Assembly: GCF_018143015.1 (NCBI RefSeq)
Contig: NC_054743.1
Span: 30,219,934-30,283,933, forward strand
DNA length: 64,000 nt
Direction: 5' to 3'
DNA from: Lytechinus variegatus
Taxonomy: Eukaryota; Echinodermata; Echinoidea; Temnopleuroida; Toxopneustidae
Below, piece after piece: positions 1-11,300 of this stretch. The notes beneath the pieces are model-generated. The model did not search any database. It saw only the letters and a list, made by a program, of their open reading frames with translations, and was not told the DNA's origin. Every line of letters begins with the position of its first letter. Position 1 is the first letter of the stretch. A program made the position numbers and the translations under genes.

Positions 1-3000
1 AGTGAGATCACGGAACATTCTGGAGAACCAAAGTGCAATATTTCAGTTGTGCCGATTGCCCCTGTTCTTGAAGATCCCGATCAGGGATGGTTCTGGGTCA
101 ATCTGATACTCTTCACCATCTTCACCTTTGGTTCTGGTAAGTGCTTGGTCAAAAATACTCATTTATCATGTATTTTAATCTGTATTCTGTTGGTCACTGC
201 TGATTGGTGTCATATCTGTTCGGTATACAGTATCAATCTCAAAGCAAGAGAGTTCAATTGCTTGCACGACTCACCATCGGTACCTTAAACCTAAACACTA
301 CTCAAAATCACGGTTTTATTATGCATGAGACATCTTAAAGAGTGTTAAAGGTGGTGAAAATATCTATAACACTGTCGGTTTACCTTCCCTAATATTCGGT
401 ACGTAGTTTCCAAGGCATTATGGTTTTAGTATAAGGGTGATTTGTTTAAATTTCAAAGTTTCGTTACATAAATTAGTATTTGACCCATTTTAGGTGTGTG
501 TTATTGTACCATTGAATCTGTTATGAATAGCCATGCTACAAATCTGAAGGGGGGGGGGATACTACTTTAGAGTTTGTTTTCTGTAATTTCTACTGCAATA
601 CAATATTTAGGAAGAAATGGAAATTTGGAGATTATCCACCGCCCATCGTCAACAGTCCTGATATAGCGGCGATGCCTCCAGAATAACCAACAACCGCTCT
701 CTTAAAATACAATCACTTATTTCTGGTCATTATGCAGGTCTGTACTCGGCCCTGACGACAAGTTTCTTTTCCCAGGACCTCACCAGGCTTGAGGTATGTC
801 TTCGTCAGGGTACCCGAAGTGAAAAGGTCAACGCCTCCCGGGTCATGAGGCTTCTGAAGTACCCCAATTTACTGATCGTCACGCTCAACATGGGTAACGT
901 AGCCGCCATTGTATGCCAGCCAATCGTCTTAGCCTACATTATTAGCCCGATACTGTCCGTTCTCGTTTCAGCAATAACTGTTTTCATCTTCAACAAGTAA
1001 GACAAAGATCTTATCGTGCCATATTGGCCCGAATTCTGATTAGCAGGTTTAACTTAAACTCGTGTTTAAAGTTGTGGTTTAAGTATGGAAAGCCAAAAGT
1101 ATCAAAATTTATATTAAGTTGTATGTTTCTTATGTTTACTGTGCTCTTTCCTGATTCATCGATGGTGATGACAACCATCTCTTTGTACTTCCTAGACAAT
1201 TATGAATGATTTGAGAGCCAAATGAGCTGAAATATGATATCTCTACTGTTAGTGATTTATGTAAGAATTGGCTATCCATACTTATACCACAACTTTAAAC
1301 CTGAGATTAAGTTAAACCTGCTATCAGAATGCGGGAGAGTTGCCACAAGATCGGCAACACATATGACACAAAAATCGAAGAAAACCGATCTCGAGTGGAA
1401 TTGTTTTTGTAATTATTTTTGTGGAATTGTTTTTGTAATTAATAGTGGAATAGTAATAGTGGAATTGTTTTTGTAATTAAGTTTAAATGGAGGTCCTGCC
1501 AATGTCAGTTGCATTTGTCGGATAAAATAAGTCTGTTTATTTGATGCGAGTATACTACTTGATTTCCACTATACATTGTCTTCTCCAAAGCAAAATTATC
1601 AAATCTAAATCTAAGAATTACCACCAATAATTGTCAAACTTGATATAGATAGATGTTGTAAACAGCATGATCCGTTAAGAATATTACCGAGTAATGAAAA
1701 TTATTTTGATTTTCCAATTTACTTTTTAATTCTTAGGTTATTACCTCAACTAGTTGGTGATCGACATGGATTGGTTCTTGCAGCAAATATGGCATGGTGA
1801 GAATACATTTCTAAAGAATTAATTTGCCTATCTCCTAATTTGAATGAAAGACTATAAGGATCAATTTCACTTTAATGAAAAAAGCTTAGTATCGACATGA
1901 AAATTTAATCTGATATGTATTACCAAATACCCTCAACTTTTATGGGATGTATCTATTAAAATTTGAACGATCCTGCGGTTAACGGACTCTCGTCGTCAAA
2001 ACAATAAGGGGGTGATAACTCTGAGTGATTGACAAAGTAATGAATTGGTTTATATAATCTAGAAAAAATACAAAAAAGGTGTTCCGAGGTAAAATGTGGA
2101 ATGTGGGCAAATGGGTCTTTCATCATCAGCTCTTTAACCAAATAATCTTCGTCAAGATGAGGAGACCATGTCCCTTTATCTACCTGACTATACTGCTCTT
2201 GCTGTTTCATGTCCGTTGATATTGCTGGTACCTATAACTTTGATGTGTTTTTTTTCATCCTGTCTATCAACAACAATAGGTTTGGTACAAGTATAGCTTA
2301 TCTGGCTAATGTGAAAAAATAGTGTACGCCATAATCAGATAATGCAATACATAATGTTAACGTATGGATTCGTTCGTCTGGCAAAGATTAAGGTTTCATC
2401 AATTAGATTCAAAGAATGAAATTGGAACCTATCATGGAAACAATAATGAGTAAAATTATACATGTAAGACATTGATTAAATTTGTTTACAAAATGCTTCA
2501 AATAATTATTAATTTCTTCAATCATTTCCAGGTTCGTTTATATATCAATTGCAGTGTTTTTCATCATAGCCTGGCCTGTCGCCATGCTGCTATCAGTGTT
2601 AATCGTGAAAAGGAAAGATAGATTCTACGAGAGAGCAGGTAAGAAACAAATGGATTATCACAATGGATAGAAATATTAGAACAAATGAAGGTGTCCATCA
2701 AACTATTTTGGACCTGAACATGCAAAGAAACATGTTATGAATTTTTAGTACCTCCCTCGAACGGTTGCTATTGGCTTTTGCGTGATAAATGAGAAAAAAA
2801 TACGTTTTATTAGTGAATTGAGATCAACTGAAATGTAGTTACAAGACAATTTATGATTCTACCAGAACTTTACATCACTCAAGAAAGTGCAGCCAAATTT
2901 ATTCGTTATACTGACCGTCCAATATTCCTCTTCCTCTTCTCGTTTTTTTTTTTTTTTTTTACCATATACCGCAAGTAGGCATATATCCCTCAGTATACCA

Positions 3001-6000
3001 TCGTTATTTCTGGCATTATGATTGTCATATTATATTTAAAAAAAAATAGGATCCAGTGTATAAAGAGGCATTAAATTATTATAGAATAGCCAATACAATG
3101 AGCCACGGTACCTCCGCAAAATAAAAAAAAAAGATTTGATCGTGATAAAATTTTGGGGTCATATCCACATGGACATTAATTGTCTTTAGATTAGAAAGAC
3201 ATTGATCGGCATTAGTCACTCAGTCTATACCAATGAAGTTAATAGTTTATTGGAGGAGTGGCGGATCTAGCTGGATTAGGTCCAATAGTTTGGACGGGCC
3301 TAACATCATCAAACAAACGTACATTGATCCCCAAATAGTATGATATCTAACTTGGCTAGATCTGATGAAGAATGGGAGCCTTCTCTTTAATTGAAGTGCC
3401 TAATTAGAGGTGATGCTAAGGTTGGGTAAATCATTGTTCAATGCAAGAACATATACGCACGAGCACCATACAATAATCGAACACTCTAACAAAATGTTTC
3501 GAATAGACCCTTTCTTTGTCCCTTAATGGAATATTTTAAAGTTCTTCAGAGAAGAAGAAAGAAGTTTTAAAAGTCCTTTGAGCGGTTTTGGCTCTGCATG
3601 GAACCCTTAAGGTTCTTATATATCCTATGGAGTTTTGGTGGTGTAAAGAGCTTCATATGATATACATACAGAACCCTATACACAATTGGTAGGGTTCTTC
3701 ATACCATCAAGAACCCCATACGTTGTATATAGAACCTTAACATGATAAAAGGGTTCTTTGAAGATCCTTAAAAGGTTCCACATACGGGACAATGAAAGGT
3801 TCTAAGATTAAAAGTGAATATTTATATTTTCAGAACTCAAGGCCCTGATAGAGCTCCAGATGACATCACCAGACGCTGCAGCTGAACAGCATACACTGAC
3901 ATATGACGAGGTTCACATTATCAAGGGAGCATTGGATGCTGAGAGCAAGGTTGCCATGGACGCCATGATACCACTGGATAACGTTAGCATGTTGGACTAT
4001 GATGGTGTCTTTGACAGGAAGACTATGCAGTTGGTAGGTAAATGGTGCAAGGTTTGTAGTGGTGAGGAAGTTAGGGAACAACTTTTGTGGATAGTTTCGG
4101 TGATGGGAGATGGAAATAGGTGAGTTATAGCCCTTTGTCTGGGGGATGTGCGTTTGCTTCTGTGAGGGAGTGGGTGTGCTTGATTATGGGTGTGTCTATG
4201 TCTTTGTGTGTGCTGATCTGGCAAAGTTTAGACGTGTATCAAGGGACATGTTGGGATGTGTCGTGGCCGAGTGGTCAAGGCACCTGACTACGTACAGACG
4301 TAATGAGAGAGACCAGAGTCTAATTCCGTGCACGGCCCTTGAGCAAGGAATTTTATCTACATTGCTATTAATTGTATCTTGCAGCAAGTAAATGAAATAC
4401 TATGTATTACTGGGTGTGCACTAGTTTAAAAAAACATTCAACCCATCGGCACGGCACATCTACCGATGGCTTTGTTAAAAGTGGAGTGCAAATTGGCAAT
4501 AAGGTGGATCAGTCGTGGAAATTATCATTGCGTATGCTACGCGTACGTGATAGAAAATGGAGATCAGAGAGTTTATGAGAAAATAGTGGCACTGTCCATA
4601 CTGACGATAATGTTGATTTGTTGGGAATAACAACTATAGGACTGACGTTTTCTTGATTTTACCTGTTATAGAAGAAGTTTGTGGTGTTGGTGGTGGTAGG
4701 AGATGTTATTTCAATGTATTGAAAAATATTATTAATAGAAACTTACTAGTAACTGTTGATGTCACTTGCCTCAAATGCCATGCCTGTAACACACTTTCAA
4801 AATTCGCGTTCGAGTAGCAGCTCGACAGAGTATTTTCAACAAGCATTAATAATTTCAGCATAATCAAATTAACGAATTTTACCAAAAGTCATTGATTCTT
4901 TGTTGTCTATTCTCCCAATTCAGTAGCTTGCGACACAGAAATTCTCGCACGTTCCAGTCTACAAGAACCACCGTAAAAACGTCCAAGGCGAGTTTGTGAT
5001 CAAGGAACTAATTCTCCTGGACCCAGAAGACCAAGAGCTAATCTCTACGTCGTTCAACAGATTCGGTCGTTCTCTCCATTTCATTCCGTCAAGTAGACCT
5101 CTATATGATATATTCGATGATATGAACCTTGGGCGTTACCGAATAGCTGCCGTGCTTGATGATGACACAGAGGTAAGTTTAAAGACATGGGGCTCGTTTC
5201 ATAAAAATTGGAATAACAGTTAAACGCTACTAAAATCATCCAGTTTGATTGGCTGCATAGTACACATTCGCTCTTTGCTATCAGTACAAGTCTTTATGAA
5301 ACGGGTGCCCGTTTCACGTAGAGTTAAAATATTTCAACACTAGGAATCCACTGGGTGGCGCCAGTTTTTGCCAGTTCGCTCCAAAGTAAAGCGGGTGTGG
5401 CGCGTTCTGTCGCCAATAAGGTGCCTATTGGCGTGCCGAATTGGCTCCAAATGCACTTTTTGGCGCCCTTACGAGTACTCATTCGTCGGTTATGGGCAAT
5501 TTGAGCCACTGCACGCCAATACGCACCTTATGGTCGACACTAAGCGTTACAGCCGCTTTGCATTGACCATGTTGACGGAACTTTTTATGTTTCGAAAAAA
5601 AGGCAAACATGGTCTACTGAGAAGACTGGATACCACTTGAGGGCTCCCATCTCTGCTTGTCTTCAATGCTCCTTCTACCCCTCTCACTCTATCTCTCCTC
5701 TCCATTTCTCTTATTCTTTCCAAATTTTCGGTCCTCTATCTTTCTGCTTTTACCCCCCTCGGCTCAGTGAACCGATTGACTGTACGGTGTGATCCCGGAG
5801 TGTGATCTTCGTATCCATTTTACCAATCTAGTCCTGCGTCAATTTGCCGAAGGTCTACGACAATAGGGGAGGAAGAAGAATGAAAAGAATAAGACCGTAG
5901 GTCCATGATAAGCCTTAGCAGCTTCTCCTTAATAATGACAATCTTGTTCTCCATCGTTTCATGCTTTTCCAGGTGGTCATCGGATTCCTAACGCTACAGA

Positions 6001-6701
6001 ACGTCTTAGATGTGATTCTTGGTCAATCTCGAGCCCTTAGTCGTCGGGACTCAGCTGGTACGATGAAGATGGTCCAGTCTGGATTACAACTTGCCATGGA
6101 ACGCCGGAGATCCCTTCATGCTAGTAATACCCTTGTTTCTGAAGGAGTAAGATGCTTTCTAGATAATTCGTAGGGTCATTCATGGTCTTATCAGTCATCG
6201 GTAATACGATGGCGGCGGTGGGGGTTTGTGCAGAGGAAGTCCATATAATTGCCCTTCCTAGAATCAGTGTTAGACGGCGACATGTCAGACGGCGAATGAT
6301 ATTCCTATATGGGCAAATTCCATGAAATATGAACGTTGACCTCCTATATGTGGGATCGTCATGAAATTTTCTGTCTTTGATTTTTGTTGTTCTTCTGATA
6401 GTCTGTAATGCTCTCAAATGACCATGACTTGGCCGACATATGAACTGAAGTTAAACTTGAGAAAAATGTAGGTCGGACTTAGTTGATTGTTTTATGGAAT
6501 TGCCCATATGCTTTTGTCAATAGGCTTTGTCAATTTACAAATCTTGGGAATGGGCTATGTCGAATGGATGCTTGTTGCGTCTTAAAAAAAGACTTGCCTC
6601 ATGTTACTGATAGGATATTAACCTTAGATTTATTTCTTTTTGTTCTTCAACAGAATCATCGACCTACCGAAAATACCCCTTTGATCAAAGAAGTTCCATG
6701 A
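1..6701 (+). CDS. CNNM/Mam3-type DUF21-CBS membrane protein, 3' eight exons (5' partial)
   Basis: Eight exons join in frame: 1(or before)-136, 738-996, 1737-1796, 2532-2638, 3834-4033, 4939-5172, 5973-6146 and 6654-6701 (TGA), giving 405 residues in this window. Exons 1-4 encode a DUF21 domain: hydrophobic WFWVNLILFTIFTF, then FGSGLYSAL (compare CNNM SGLFSGL), the NLLIVTLNMGNV segment, LLPQL...RHG (CNNM ILPQS..SRHG) and a last hydrophobic stretch. Exons 5-7 encode a CBS pair (MDAMIPLDNVSML, HVPVYKNHRKN, LLDPEDQE, VVIGFLTLQNVLDVILGQ). The family consists of membrane proteins linked to Mg2+ and other divalent-cation efflux. The protein ends about 60 residues after the CBS pair, so the C-terminal cyclic-nucleotide-binding-homology domain of animal CNNMs is absent, as in yeast Mam3 and plant DUF21 proteins. 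The usual TLEDV is TLQNV here. The tail has ENTPLI, an ExxxLI-type sorting motif. Reading past the exon 7 donor would stop at 6171-6173. Start and signal peptide lie left of the window. The family call is firm; ion and location are inferred. Confidence 0.86.
3515..3830. repeat. Intronic repeat rich in AAGGTTC / GAACC words
   Basis: The last 300 bp of CNNM intron 4 repeat short motifs in both orientations (AGAACCCTA, TAGGGTTCTT, AAGAACCCC, AAGGGTTCTT, AAAGGTTC), spaced tens of bases apart and running almost to the exon 5 acceptor. It looks like a degenerate foldback-type repeat. No clean ends or target duplication are visible. Confidence 0.45.
4258..4435 (+). mobile_element. tRNA-derived SINE (Leu/Ser-like head), copy 1
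   Basis: It lies in CNNM intron 5. The head TGTCGTGGCCGAGTGGTCAA matches the 5' half and A-box of class II tRNAs (Leu/Ser type). The tRNA fold breaks down after it, and the unrelated tail TTGAGCAAGGAATTTTATC.. ends in GGGTGTGCACTAGTTTAAAA. The same tail occurs at 19561-19620 behind a better preserved tRNA-like head, so this is a retroposon and not a tRNA gene. Sense orientation relative to the host gene. Confidence 0.7.
5189..5310. mobile_element. Short foldback MITE (GCTCGTTTCATAAA ends)
   Basis: It lies 16 bp into CNNM intron 6. The left end GGGGCTCGTTTCATAAA and right end TTTATGAAACGGGTGCCC are inverted copies of each other with about 85 bp between. No coding sequence. The call rests on the inverted ends. 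Confidence 0.6.
5340..5530. repeat. GC-rich intronic repeat with TGGCGCC/GCCAAT words
   Basis: This patch of CNNM intron 6 is richer in GC than its flanks and repeats TGGCGCCA, CGCCAATA, GGCGTGCC and TTGGCTCC in both orientations. A degenerate transposon remnant is likely. Family not recognised. Confidence 0.35.
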
Positions 6702-6960
6702 TCAAAATGATTTCCGAGAGTTAAACTAACGTGGATGAGATGGCACCAATTAGAGATGAAGTGAATGTCGATCTATACAGTCTAAGAATACGGACCTCAT
6801 GCATGTACACCCAAAACGAAATTCTAGATTAGCCAAATCTATAATAATAATCTTACGATAAAAGAATAAGAGCAACAGAATAAGACATATATAAATTAGT
6901 AGAAGTCAAGATAGATATTGTAGGATCCATAGTTGCCACGTTGGTGTTGAAGGTGTAAGT
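6702..6960. other. 3' flank of the CNNM-like gene
   Basis: AT-rich sequence after the stop codon, presumably 3' UTR. No canonical AATAAA was found; GATAAA near 6857 is the nearest variant. Nothing else is recognised. Confidence 0.4.
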
Positions 6961-6964
6961 TTTA

Positions 6965-6990
6965 TCATCATTATTATTATTATGATTATC

Positions 6991-7029
<39 letters not shown>

Positions 7030-7316
7030 CGTAGTAGTAGTAGTATAGTAGTAGCAGCAGCAGCAACAGTAGTAATAGTATTATTATTATATCATCATTA
7101 TGATTAATATCATTACTACCAGTACTGCTGCTGCTACTACTACTACTACAGTAATTACAACTGCTAGTACTACTATTTTAGTCGCATTAGTCGTGTTGGT
7201 AGTGGTGGTGATGGTAGTAGTAGTAGTAGAGTAATGGTGGTGGTGGTAGTAGTAGTAGTAGAAGTAGCCGTCGTATTAGTGGTAGAAGTAGTAAAAGTAG
7301 TAAATAAGTAGTACTG

Positions 7317-7349
<33 letters not shown>

Positions 7350-7400
7350 TAGTAGAAGTACTCGTCGTCAAAGTAATAGTAGCAGTGGTAGTTAGTATTT
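6965..7400. repeat. Trinucleotide repeat (GTA/TAG)n with ATT and GCA variants
   Basis: Over 400 bp dominated by GTA/TAG triplets with interspersed TTA, GCA and GTG triplets. Open frames across it are artefacts of repeat periodicity. Confidence 0.9.
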
Positions 7401-7888
7401 TTTTTCCAAAATGAGCAGTTTCAAAGTTCTTACAATATTTTGTTATTATTAAAAAATAATACAAATACGAAATTGATAAAAGTGTAGTAATTGGTTGTAT
7501 TGATCGCAATTCTCGATATGGTGGCGCTGTTCACAATCTCCAGCTCCTCTCCAGTCTGATGAAGCGTTTGGTAAACCTGGGTCCCACTTATGTCCCACTG
7601 CACACAGACTATATTGTATAGGAGTTTATTATGTCGGTCGTCAATTGTACAAATCCCCTGTACAATTACTTGCAAAAAATATGCATCCTTGCAGGGTCCC
7701 TGGAATTCACCACAGCATTAGAAGACATGATAATACAGGGTGGAATGAATGGTTTCATGGAACAAAAATACAGTTTGTCACCGAATAATACACGCAGTAC
7801 CCTTAATGATTTTTTTAGAGGGGGGGTGCCCCCAGCACTCCCCGCTTCCCAGGGTTATGGATATCTCATCATATGCGACATGAGTTGA

Positions 7889-8080
7889 GGCCTGTTAGCT
7901 GAGTCTGCAGATAATCGTGCTAATAACGCGATGGTCACGAGTTCGAGCCTCACATAAACCAGGAGCTCATTTTAAAAAATATTTTGCCGAGGTGGTGATG
8001 TGGAAGTTCGGTCTAATTAGGCGCCTATAACAAGACCCATGAAAGTCATGGATTTTAACCCTGACCTCGGCGTCACATTT
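7889..8080 (+). mobile_element. tRNA-Ile(AAT)-derived SINE or tRNA pseudogene with SINE tail
   Basis: 7889-7960 aligns along its length with eukaryotic tRNA-Ile-AAT: GGCCTGTTAGCTGAGT (A-box), GTGCTAATAACGC (anticodon arm with AAT) and GAGTTCGAGCC (B-box). The acceptor stem is poorly paired, and the T arm has changes. It is followed by about 120 bp of non-tRNA sequence containing GCCGAGGTGGTGATG and, later, TGACCTCGGCG. A tRNA-derived SINE is the best reading; a lone pseudogene is possible. Confidence 0.65.
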
Positions 8081-8960
8081 GCTTCTTTTTTAATACTAAA
8101 ATAATGGAATGAATAGAATAAAAAGTTATCATTTTCATTTTATTTATTGATAGATAGCCCCTCCCCCTGAGGAAAGACAAATCGTTAGTAAAGTTGTTAT
8201 ACAAAATGCATCTGATCAAACCTTGGGGGCCTGCCGGGTAAAAGTTAAAAACTCTTATTAATACATTGCTGAGATTGACTTAAAAAACAAACAAAAAAGG
8301 CTGCTGAAATAACCAAGTTTTGCCCCATAGAAAAGATTTAGCTTTGGGATCAACACTATAAATAATTGTTTAGATTTACAAGAAATTTCATAAAATATAT
8401 GAAGAATGGATCAAGATATCCAATTTTTTACTGTAGACCAATAATTAAAACGTAGCCATAATGATATATACCCATATTTCATTTAAAATATAGAGATTGA
8501 TTTTCATTGAAAATATGACGAAAGGATGGTCTTTAGAGCAAGAATCAGTATAAGTTTAAAATTTCAATAAAATCATGAAGTCATATGAAGGAAAATACTT
8601 AACGTACAATACATATTTTGGTCGCTGAGCGAATTCGGAAGAGTCGGGGTTAACTGAATCTCGGGCTGAACATGCATATAACACAAATTGATGGTCACAT
8701 GGTCATTAATGACGAAAAGTAATAAAAATACTAATCTCAAAAGTACACAATGACGTATTGGAGTTAATTTTCATGACAATAAATTATGACGTAAAATATG
8801 GCTTAAAGTTGAACTTTAATCATAGTGTAAATAAACCGCTTTGTGTGTGTACGTGTCAAACCTTTCAGTATATACATAAGAAGTAAAAAAAGATCACAGG
8901 ACAGTGAGCAACAGGAAATAACTTTTGTGCACTTGTTATATTGAAAATGTAGGTAATATG
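8081..8960. other. Intergenic, nothing recognised
   Basis: AT-rich sequence without sustained open frames, clear inverted ends or RNA-gene signatures. Confidence 0.4.
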
Positions 8961-8964
8961 TAAT

Positions 8965-9215
8965 ATACTAGTACTACTGCTAATATAACAACAATTACGA
9001 CTGTTACTACTACTACTACTACTATTCTACTACTACTACTACTACTATTCTACTACTACTACTACTACTACTTCTACTAATACTACTACTACTAATACTA
9101 CCACTTCTACTACTACCACTTCTACTACTGCTGCTACTACTATTACTTCTACAACTACATATCTACTCTTACTGCTTCTGCTACTACTCCTACTACTACC
9201 ACCACTGGTACCAAT
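8965..9215. repeat. Trinucleotide repeat (TAC/ACT)n
   Basis: Nearly continuous TAC triplets with TTC and TGC variants. It is the complementary-strand counterpart of the 7.0 kb GTA array. Confidence 0.9.
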
Positions 9216-9254
9216 ACCACGATATATTTTACTTCATTTTATAATTGTAATGAA

Positions 9255-9475
9255 AAATGATGGTTGTGATGATGATGAATGAGAAGAGCAAAAGAATGAA
9301 GTGGAGTGGAAGGAAATACGACAATGAAGAAAAAGAAGAAGAGGAGGAGGAAGAAGAAGAAAACATAAGAAGACAAAGGAAGAAGAACTAAGAAGAAGTA
9401 GTAGTGATAGAAGTATATGTAGTAGAAGAAGAACAAAAAAGAAAGGGGAGACGAAAATGGGAGAGGAGGCTGAGA
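9255..9475. repeat. Polypurine GAA/GGA tract
   Basis: About 200 bp almost wholly purine on the plus strand (AAGAAGAAG, GAGGAGGAGG). The minus-strand Phe/Leu/Tyr-rich frame here is not a gene. Confidence 0.8.
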
Positions 9476-9479
9476 AAAT

Positions 9480-10419
9480 TAAAATCGTCGTGAAAAATAT
9501 GGTTAGAATTGATAACTATCCTACAAAAAATGAACTTGATATATATTCCACACAATATATATGCAAAACGCAAAGTGACTCATATGTAAACTTTGAGTGT
9601 ATCATAAGATACCAGCCAGTGTTTGCATAGATTGTCACGAGGAATCGTTTTGATATGAGCAAGGAGATATGGATTATGATTATAGATTGAACTTCCTATA
9701 GTGAATATTATGCAATTACACGGCTGAACCACCTCTATCCCTATCCCCGTAGGACAGGCAAATTTCGTAAAATAAGTTTTCACCCCCCCCACACACACAC
9801 ACACACGCGCGCCAGAAGTTTACATACACACAGGAAATTCAAAGAAAATTGACACTAACGCTAAACGCTGACGCTAAACATAAAATTTCCTGTATCTTAC
9901 CAAATATTTGTGCTATTATGACGAATTTGACATCGAACAAATGAGTATGTCATGCCCCTCCATCACATTGCTTTGTCATCAGAAACTGAAAAGTCTTTAG
10001 ATGTCATTTTCCCCCAAATCTTCATATTTTAGACAAATTAAAAATAAAACTTGACAATAACAATTCATGTTTGTGCTAGTTACTTCTCAACACAACACTT
10101 TTTTGGTCAGTGGTGATATATGATAGAAAATGTAATGTAAACTCTTATATTTGACATAAATATATTTCTATGAAACTATGTTTGAGAATATGTTAACAAT
10201 AGAACACATTCGGTGCGAGTGTTACCTTTGTTTTTCAAAGAAAATTCCACCTGAAATATACTTTAATCCCAACGGCATCCCAATCAATGTGAAGAGATAC
10301 CAAATTCGTCATGGTAGTATTATGTCTAAAGATACAGTAAATTTACGATGTTTGGAAAGCGAACAAATTTCATTGAATTTTAAGAGTGCGTGTAGTTTTG
10401 GTGTCAACCATATAAACAT

Positions 10420-10420
<1 letters not shown>
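9480..10420. other. Intergenic, no gene recognised
   Basis: A short run of C and CA dinucleotides lies at 9781-9807. A 122-codon frame beginning near 10178 runs into the TA/TG microsatellite and has no recognisable domain. TTATGACGAATTTG near 9915 and an approximate inverted CAAATTCGTCAT near 10301 hint at an old foldback element. Confidence 0.35.
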
Positions 10421-10421
<1 letters not shown>

Positions 10422-10452
<31 letters not shown>

Positions 10453-10735
10453 AAAGCTTTACATGTACAACAGCTTTTTGGCAACCCTTTTTTATTTAAA
10501 TATTGTAAAGAAATGGATGAAGAGAACAATGGCAGGCGTAGCATAAATCAAGGTTTCCCAGAGCTATCTTCTCTTCATCCATTTCTTTATTTATATATAT
10601 ATATATATATATATGTAAATGAAATTTTAACTAACACTAAGAAATGGGGGTTCAATTACTAATTAGCCTTAAAGTTCATCACGCAGTATACACACATATA
10701 TGTATATATATATATATATATAGTACATATTTCGA
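10422..10735. repeat. TA/TG microsatellites flanking a 21-bp perfect inverted repeat
   Basis: (TA)n and (TG)n blocks lie at 10422-10452, 10590-10616 and 10693-10722. Between the first two, 10506-10526 and 10569-10589 are perfect inverted copies (core AAATGGATGAAGAGAA) around a 42-base loop. It could be a small foldback transposon with AT-rich ends. Confidence 0.7.
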
Positions 10736-11300
10736 AGAGGGGAGGTATTCCTAACTAAAGATGAAAGGCCTCAATAAATAATGCGAGCGCGAAGCGCTAG
10801 CCCAAGTATGTTGATATTTCAGAATTCAAAAATTGTGACCTGGAAATTGAACATTCTGAACACTTTTTTAGATCATGAACTAGAGTCGAACCTACCTAAA
10901 CCATTAATGCGAGCGCGAAGCGCGAGCTGAAAGTTTTTTATTTTCCAACCTAAAAACTGGGCATTCTTATAGCACTTAATAATGAACGGAATAGTAATCT
11001 AAACATTGAATGCGATCGCGAAGCGCGAGCTGAAAGGTTTTTTTTATTTTCCAACCTAAAAACTGGACATTCATAGCACCTTAATAAGAATATGAACAGG
11101 ATAGAAATCTAATCAATTAATGGGAACGCGAAGCGCGAGCTGAAAGTTTTTGATTTTCCAACCTAAATAATAAACATTCTTAGTACTTAAAAAAAGAACA
11201 GGATATGATTATAAACAATTAATGAGGGCGCGAAGCGCGAGATGAATTTTTTTTTGATTTTCCAATCTAAATACTAGACATTCCTAGGTCTTAAAAAACG

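Noticed and set aside
7889-7960. Functional tRNA-Ile gene
   Set aside because: The acceptor stem pairs poorly and the 3' side is degenerate. A non-tRNA tail continues directly.
10178-10546. 122-codon frame
   Set aside because: No recognisable domain. The C-terminal part runs through a TA/TG microsatellite, and no gene context supports it.
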